The notes under the pieces are model-generated. The model was not told where the DNA came from. It ran no database searches and saw only the letters and a program-made list of their open reading frames with translations. Position numbers and translations under genes: made by a program. From an uncultured Bacilli bacterium (GTDB lineage Bacteria; Bacillota_I; Bacilli_A; RF39; UBA660), in NCBI GenBank assembly GCA_905235875.1, contig CAJONL010000075.1, forward strand, positions 1 to 7,629: 7,629 nt of DNA, in the 5' to 3' direction. Numbering within the stretch: the first letter of the stretch is position 1; each line of letters opens with the position of its first letter. Below are positions 4,423-7,629 of the stretch, one piece after another.

Positions 4423-6969
4423 ATGGCTAAAAATGAAAAAGAAATTGAAATAAAAACTTCTTATAGTATTCCTAGTAATACTTCTAATAATGATGATACA
4501 AATAGTCCGGTTCATATGGGTAGAAGAGGTGTTGAGACTACAAGTGGTGCTAAAAGTTCAGCCCTTGGAGTACCTCAAGGAAACAATATGATGCATAATT
4601 CTAGTAAGGATGATAATAATGGACTTTTAAATAGAAATAGTAATCCTAATGCTCCTAAGACTGCTAGTGATATGCCTGGTGTAGTAGGAAGTAATAGAAA
4701 ACCTATTTCTGAGCCTAATAGTGACGTGCCTTCTAATAGAACTAATCAACCTGATAATAAACCAGCTGCTAATGAAAACAGTAGCGGTATAGAAAAAACT
4801 CCAATGGGTGGGGTAAAAGCTCCTACTGATAATAATCAAAACAATAATCCTGGTAATAATGGTAACAATAATAATGGTTTAATTGATAGCATGCCTGGTG
4901 TTAAAAATGGCCAAAAAAAAGATAAAAATAAAGAAAAACCGATAGAAAAGAGTAATGATAAAGATAAAAAACCATTGCTTAATAAAAAAGGTGATAAAAA
5001 GAATATACCTTTTTTGCCGGGGAATATGAAAAATCTTGGTAAAAAAGGCGCTAAGAAATCTATTAATTCTAATGGAGATAAGAATGGATTAGGATTTAAA
5101 GATAAATTAGAAAATGGTCTTGGACTTCTTTCGACATTTATTCCTCAAGCTAGAATAGCTCAAGTAGTTGTCAAATTCGCAGTTCCTATTGGGATAGCTT
5201 TAATTATTGTATTAATACTCATTGCTATATTTGTTACTACGATGACATCTACAATGATGAATACTGGAATGTGTGAAACAGATAATTCTAGTTCTAATTC
5301 AGATACTGGAAGTGTTGATGCATCTTCTGTAAGGGATTTTTTATGTAAAATGCAAAGTCCATTAGGAGATAAAAGTTATACTGTTTCTTCTCTTGCAGGC
5401 GAAGCAAGAAGTTATGAATCTCATCCTGGGATAGATTTAGCAATAAGTCCACAAGGGACTCCAATTTATGCTGTGCAATCAGGAAAAGTAGTTTTAGCAG
5501 GAGTTAATGATGGTTATGGTTATTCTGTTGACATTGATCATGGTAATGGCTTTCTTACAAGATATGGACATATGATTGCTGGTTCTTTGAAAGTAAAAAA
5601 AGGTGATAAAGTAGGAAAAGGACAACGAATAGGAAGCATGGGTTCTACTGGTTGGTCAACGGGTCCGCATCTTCATTTTGAAATAAAAATAAATGATAAA
5701 GTGCAAACTGCTCAAAATGCTTACTTTAAGGGTGGTAGTGTTTCAAAGGATTTTAAAAAATCTTGTGGTTCTTCATGGGATGGTGAACTTGCAGGTGATA
5801 GTGCTAGTAAGAAAAATGATACTAATTTAGCATCTATAGATGGTGATAGTAGTTCTTCATCAAGTAATTGTTGTGTAGAAGAAAGTGGTTCTAACACTTC
5901 AAGTTCTTCTAGTGATTCTAGTAGTTGTCCTAATGGAATTTTAGTAGAAGGTAAAAATATGAATCTTGATGACTATATAGCTGGAGTTGTAACTGCTGAA
6001 AATTCATATAAAGATGGTAAAAATATTGAAGCATCTAAAGCTCAAGCTATTGCTGCAAGAACATATGCTTTGTATAAAACAAAAAATTGCAAAGGATCAA
6101 TTGGAAATAGCCAAAGTGATCAAGTTTATATATCGCCTGGTAGCATAGGTAAAGATTCATCTAAGCAAACGTCATCTCAAGTTATGCTTTATAAGAAAAA
6201 GCTATTTTTATCAGAATATGATAGTTTTTGCTCTTATAGTGGTTCAGCTACATATTTAAAACAACCAACAGATGATAAAACTGTTAGTCATAATCTCATT
6301 TTAGCAAATAAATATAGAGGCGATATCGCAGGTGGTCATTGTCATGGTATGAGTCAGCTTTATGCAAGACAGCTTCAAGATGAAGGTAAAAAGTATGATG
6401 AGATTTTAAGATTTTTTTATGCAGATGGTATAGAAATAACTGGTGCATCATCCAATACGTGCTCTATAGGTGGAGATAGCTTTAATGGTAAAATAGTACC
6501 TTTCTATCAAAAAAATTATAATCAGCCATATGCTGGAGGGACTATTAGATGGGATGGTTGTGGGCCAACTGCTATGGCTATGGTTGTATCAACTCTTTTA
6601 AATGCAAAGCATGAACCACCTGAACTTGCTGATTTTGCTACAAAAAATCATTATTATGTTACTGGAGTTGGAACTTCTCATATTTTCTTCGAAGCTGCTG
6701 GTAAGCATTATGGTTTAAAAGTTAAACAAGTATCTTTAACTAATAAAGGCGAAGTATTAACAAGTCTTAATAGTGGTAAAGCTCTAGTAATAGCAGCAAT
6801 GGGGCCTGGTGAATTTACTGATAATGGTCATTTTATTGTACTTACTGGAGTGAAAAATGGGAAAGTGTCTATTCAAGATCCAGCTAGTGAAGAAAGAAGT
6901 AAAAAAACTTATGATTTTGAAAAGGTTATTGTTAAAGAGGCGTCTAAGTTTTGGATAATAACTAAGTAA
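4423..6969 (+). CDS. membrane-tethered three-domain cell-wall hydrolase (M23 + SpoIID/LytB + C39-like peptidase)
   Basis: An 848-residue protein. Residues 1-245 are a disordered, Asn/Lys/Pro-rich, presumably cytoplasmic tail with several basic clusters; a membrane helix follows at about 248-274. Outside come three domains. M23 (about 325-425): zinc ligands His334, Asp338 and His418, with His383 and His416 as catalytic histidines, predicting cleavage of peptidoglycan peptides. SpoIID/LytB (about 505-672): Glu526 at the expected glycan-cleaving position, KAQAIAARTYAL and GHCHGMSQ, a Cys-containing variant of the usual GHGVGMSQ. C39-like (about 688-838): Gln696, Cys713 in DGCGPTAMAM, His803 and Asp819. 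Linkers are Ser-rich and Cys-containing. AAGGTG lies 10 bases before the ATG, and a lipoprotein gene follows 11 bases after the stop. Domain calls are strong; the biological role (transfer apparatus, lysis or wall remodelling) is inference. Confidence 0.93.
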   Translation: MAKNEKEIEIKTSYSIPSNTSNNDDTNSPVHMGRRGVETTSGAKSSALGVPQGNNMMHNSSKDDNNGLLNRNSNPNAPKTASDMPGVVGSNRKPISEPNSDVPSNRTNQPDNKPAANENSSGIEKTPMGGVKAPTDNNQNNNPGNNGNNNNGLIDSMPGVKNGQKKDKNKEKPIEKSNDKDKKPLLNKKGDKKNIPFLPGNMKNLGKKGAKKSINSNGDKNGLGFKDKLENGLGLLSTFIPQARIAQVVVKFAVPIGIALIIVLILIAIFVTTMTSTMMNTGMCETDNSSSNSDTGSVDASSVRDFLCKMQSPLGDKSYTVSSLAGEARSYESHPGIDLAISPQGTPIYAVQSGKVVLAGVNDGYGYSVDIDHGNGFLTRYGHMIAGSLKVKKGDKVGKGQRIGSMGSTGWSTGPHLHFEIKINDKVQTAQNAYFKGGSVSKDFKKSCGSSWDGELAGDSASKKNDTNLASIDGDSSSSSSNCCVEESGSNTSSSSSDSSSCPNGILVEGKNMNLDDYIAGVVTAENSYKDGKNIEASKAQAIAARTYALYKTKNCKGSIGNSQSDQVYISPGSIGKDSSKQTSSQVMLYKKKLFLSEYDSFCSYSGSATYLKQPTDDKTVSHNLILANKYRGDIAGGHCHGMSQLYARQLQDEGKKYDEILRFFYADGIEITGASSNTCSIGGDSFNGKIVPFYQKNYNQPYAGGTIRWDGCGPTAMAMVVSTLLNAKHEPPELADFATKNHYYVTGVGTSHIFFEAAGKHYGLKVKQVSLTNKGEVLTSLNSGKALVIAAMGPGEFTDNGHFIVLTGVKNGKVSIQDPASEERSKKTYDFEKVIVKEASKFWIITK
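4672..4901 (+). repeat. repeated MPGV-coding motif in the cytoplasmic tail
   Basis: The 11-base string ATGCCTGGTGT occurs at 4672-4682 and 4891-4901, both times in frame, encoding SDMPGVVG (residues 82-89) and DSMPGVKNG (155-163). The surrounding sequence is low complexity, so this may be a duplicated short linear motif in an otherwise unstructured tail, for example a docking site. The coordinates cover both copies and the sequence between them. Confidence 0.4.
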
Positions 6970-6980
6970 AGGAGGAAACT

Positions 6981-7629
6981 ATGAAAAAAGTATTGTTTCT
7001 ATTAGCATTAATTTTTATCCTTACAGGTTGTTCTAGTACTGTGAATATTAATATTAAAAAAGATATAGTAGATGAAAATATTACAGTTACTACTGATAGT
7101 AGTAAAGAATATAACGAAATTAAAAATTGGGATGGTTTTCCTCTTCCTTTATACTATGATCAAGATTTAGAAAACCCATATGGTAATGAAAAAGAAGATG
7201 GAGTACCATATTATGAAACATCTTTTGATGATGCAGCTAAAACACTTAAAGCAAGTGCATCCTTCTCATTAACTGAACATCCTAGATCTTCACTAATAAG
7301 GAATTGTTTTGAATTTTATAATGCTGGGGAAGATGCTGATACTCCAAATCTATATAGATTTGCTACAAGTGAAGGACTTATTTGTAAATTTACTAATTTT
7401 AATGTTGTAGTAACTACTCCATATTTAGTAAAAGAAAATAATGCGATGTCAGTTAATAAAAATACTAATACATATACATGGAATATTACAAATTCTAATA
7501 AAAAGAATATATATTTATCTATGGTAATTGATTTTTCTCATAAATATAATGAAACTAGTAATGAAAATACTACTGATAATTCTGATAGTAATACTGATAC
7601 TAATAATGAAATAAAAAAAGAAAATAATG
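6981..7629 (+). CDS. lipoprotein, 3' end outside the window
   Basis: The gene starts at ATG 6981 with AAAGGAGG overlapping the stop of the hydrolase gene, so the two are almost certainly cotranscribed. The N-terminus is a classic lipoprotein signal peptide: MKK, a hydrophobic core and the lipobox LTGC, with Cys17 as the predicted lipidated residue, anchoring the protein to the outer face of the membrane. The frame is open through residue 216 and runs off the window. The body looks beta-rich, with two cysteines (109 and 135) that could form a disulfide; the final visible stretch is an Asn/Thr/Asp/Ser-rich linker, implying another segment or domain downstream. VNINIKKDI after the lipobox and the later NNAMSVNKNTNTYTWNIT stretch faintly recall LppM/DUF3153-type lipoproteins, but this is tentative. 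A partner or substrate-positioning role for the hydrolase is inferred. Confidence 0.88.
   Translation, partial: MKKVLFLLALIFILTGCSSTVNINIKKDIVDENITVTTDSSKEYNEIKNWDGFPLPLYYDQDLENPYGNEKEDGVPYYETSFDDAAKTLKASASFSLTEHPRSSLIRNCFEFYNAGEDADTPNLYRFATSEGLICKFTNFNVVVTTPYLVKENNAMSVNKNTNTYTWNITNSNKKNIYLSMVIDFSHKYNETSNENTTDNSDSNTDTNNEIKKENN

Noticed and set aside
4627..4839. 70-codon open frame on the minus strand
   Set aside because: It lies opposite the Asn-rich coding region of the hydrolase; repeated AAT/GAT/AGT codons leave the opposite strand stop-poor. No ribosome binding site and a low-complexity Ile/Ser/Thr/Arg product.
3599..7629. Firm call of an integrative conjugative element or prophage
   Set aside because: The holin-like and wall-hydrolase genes are suggestive, but no integrase, relaxase, VirB4/VirD4, capsid, tail gene or attachment repeat is visible, and the tRNA at 1033 has no evident duplicated 3' end in the window.
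1..7629. CRISPR array, rRNA, insertion sequence or riboswitch
   Set aside because: No regularly spaced direct repeats, rRNA motifs, transposase frames with terminal inverted repeats, or recognisable riboswitch cores were seen.

Overview
The window is very AT-rich DNA with every credible gene on the + strand. It has strong GGAGG-type ribosome binding sites, TAA-dominated stops, extended -10 promoters and a tRNA-Met closely resembling the Bacillus subtilis elongator as I recall it. This suggests a low-GC Bacillota genome, probably a gut-type uncultured Bacilli or Erysipelotrichia-like lineage (inference; no taxonomic marker is decisive). The standard bacterial code fits: tryptophans are TGG and no good gene contains an in-frame TGA.

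Region by region. Positions 1-963 hold the 3' part of an RsuA/RluB-family rRNA pseudouridine synthase and an unrecognised 147-residue helical protein two bases downstream. Positions 980-1155 are a self-contained elongator tRNA-Met unit with its own promoter and terminator. Positions 1221-3068 look like one operon: a membrane-anchored rhodanese-like protein, a membrane-anchored thioredoxin-like protein with a CX5C pair (the two genes overlap by 8 bases), and 2,3-bisphosphoglycerate-dependent phosphoglycerate mutase starting at TTG. Positions 3117-3601 carry two tiny, apparently paralogous two-helix membrane proteins and a terminator.

Positions 3599-4300 form a second unit: a strong promoter, an unknown 114-residue protein and a 71-residue r1t-type holin-like protein whose ribosome binding site lies in a hairpin, followed by a weak AT-rich terminator. 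From 4384 a third unit begins. It encodes an 848-residue single-pass membrane protein with a long Asn/Lys-rich cytoplasmic tail and three extracellular enzyme domains in series: M23 endopeptidase, SpoIID/LytB-type glycan-cleaving domain and C39-like cysteine peptidase. A lipoprotein gene follows immediately and runs off the window end.

The right half (3599-7629) is the most interesting part. A holin-like protein, a three-headed surface hydrolase with apparently complete catalytic residue sets for the two peptidases, and a lipoprotein together look like a cell-wall-opening or envelope-remodelling module. It could belong to a mobile element, a secretion or transfer apparatus, or a domesticated lysis system. 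The window holds no integrase, relaxase, coupling ATPase or tail gene that would decide between these.
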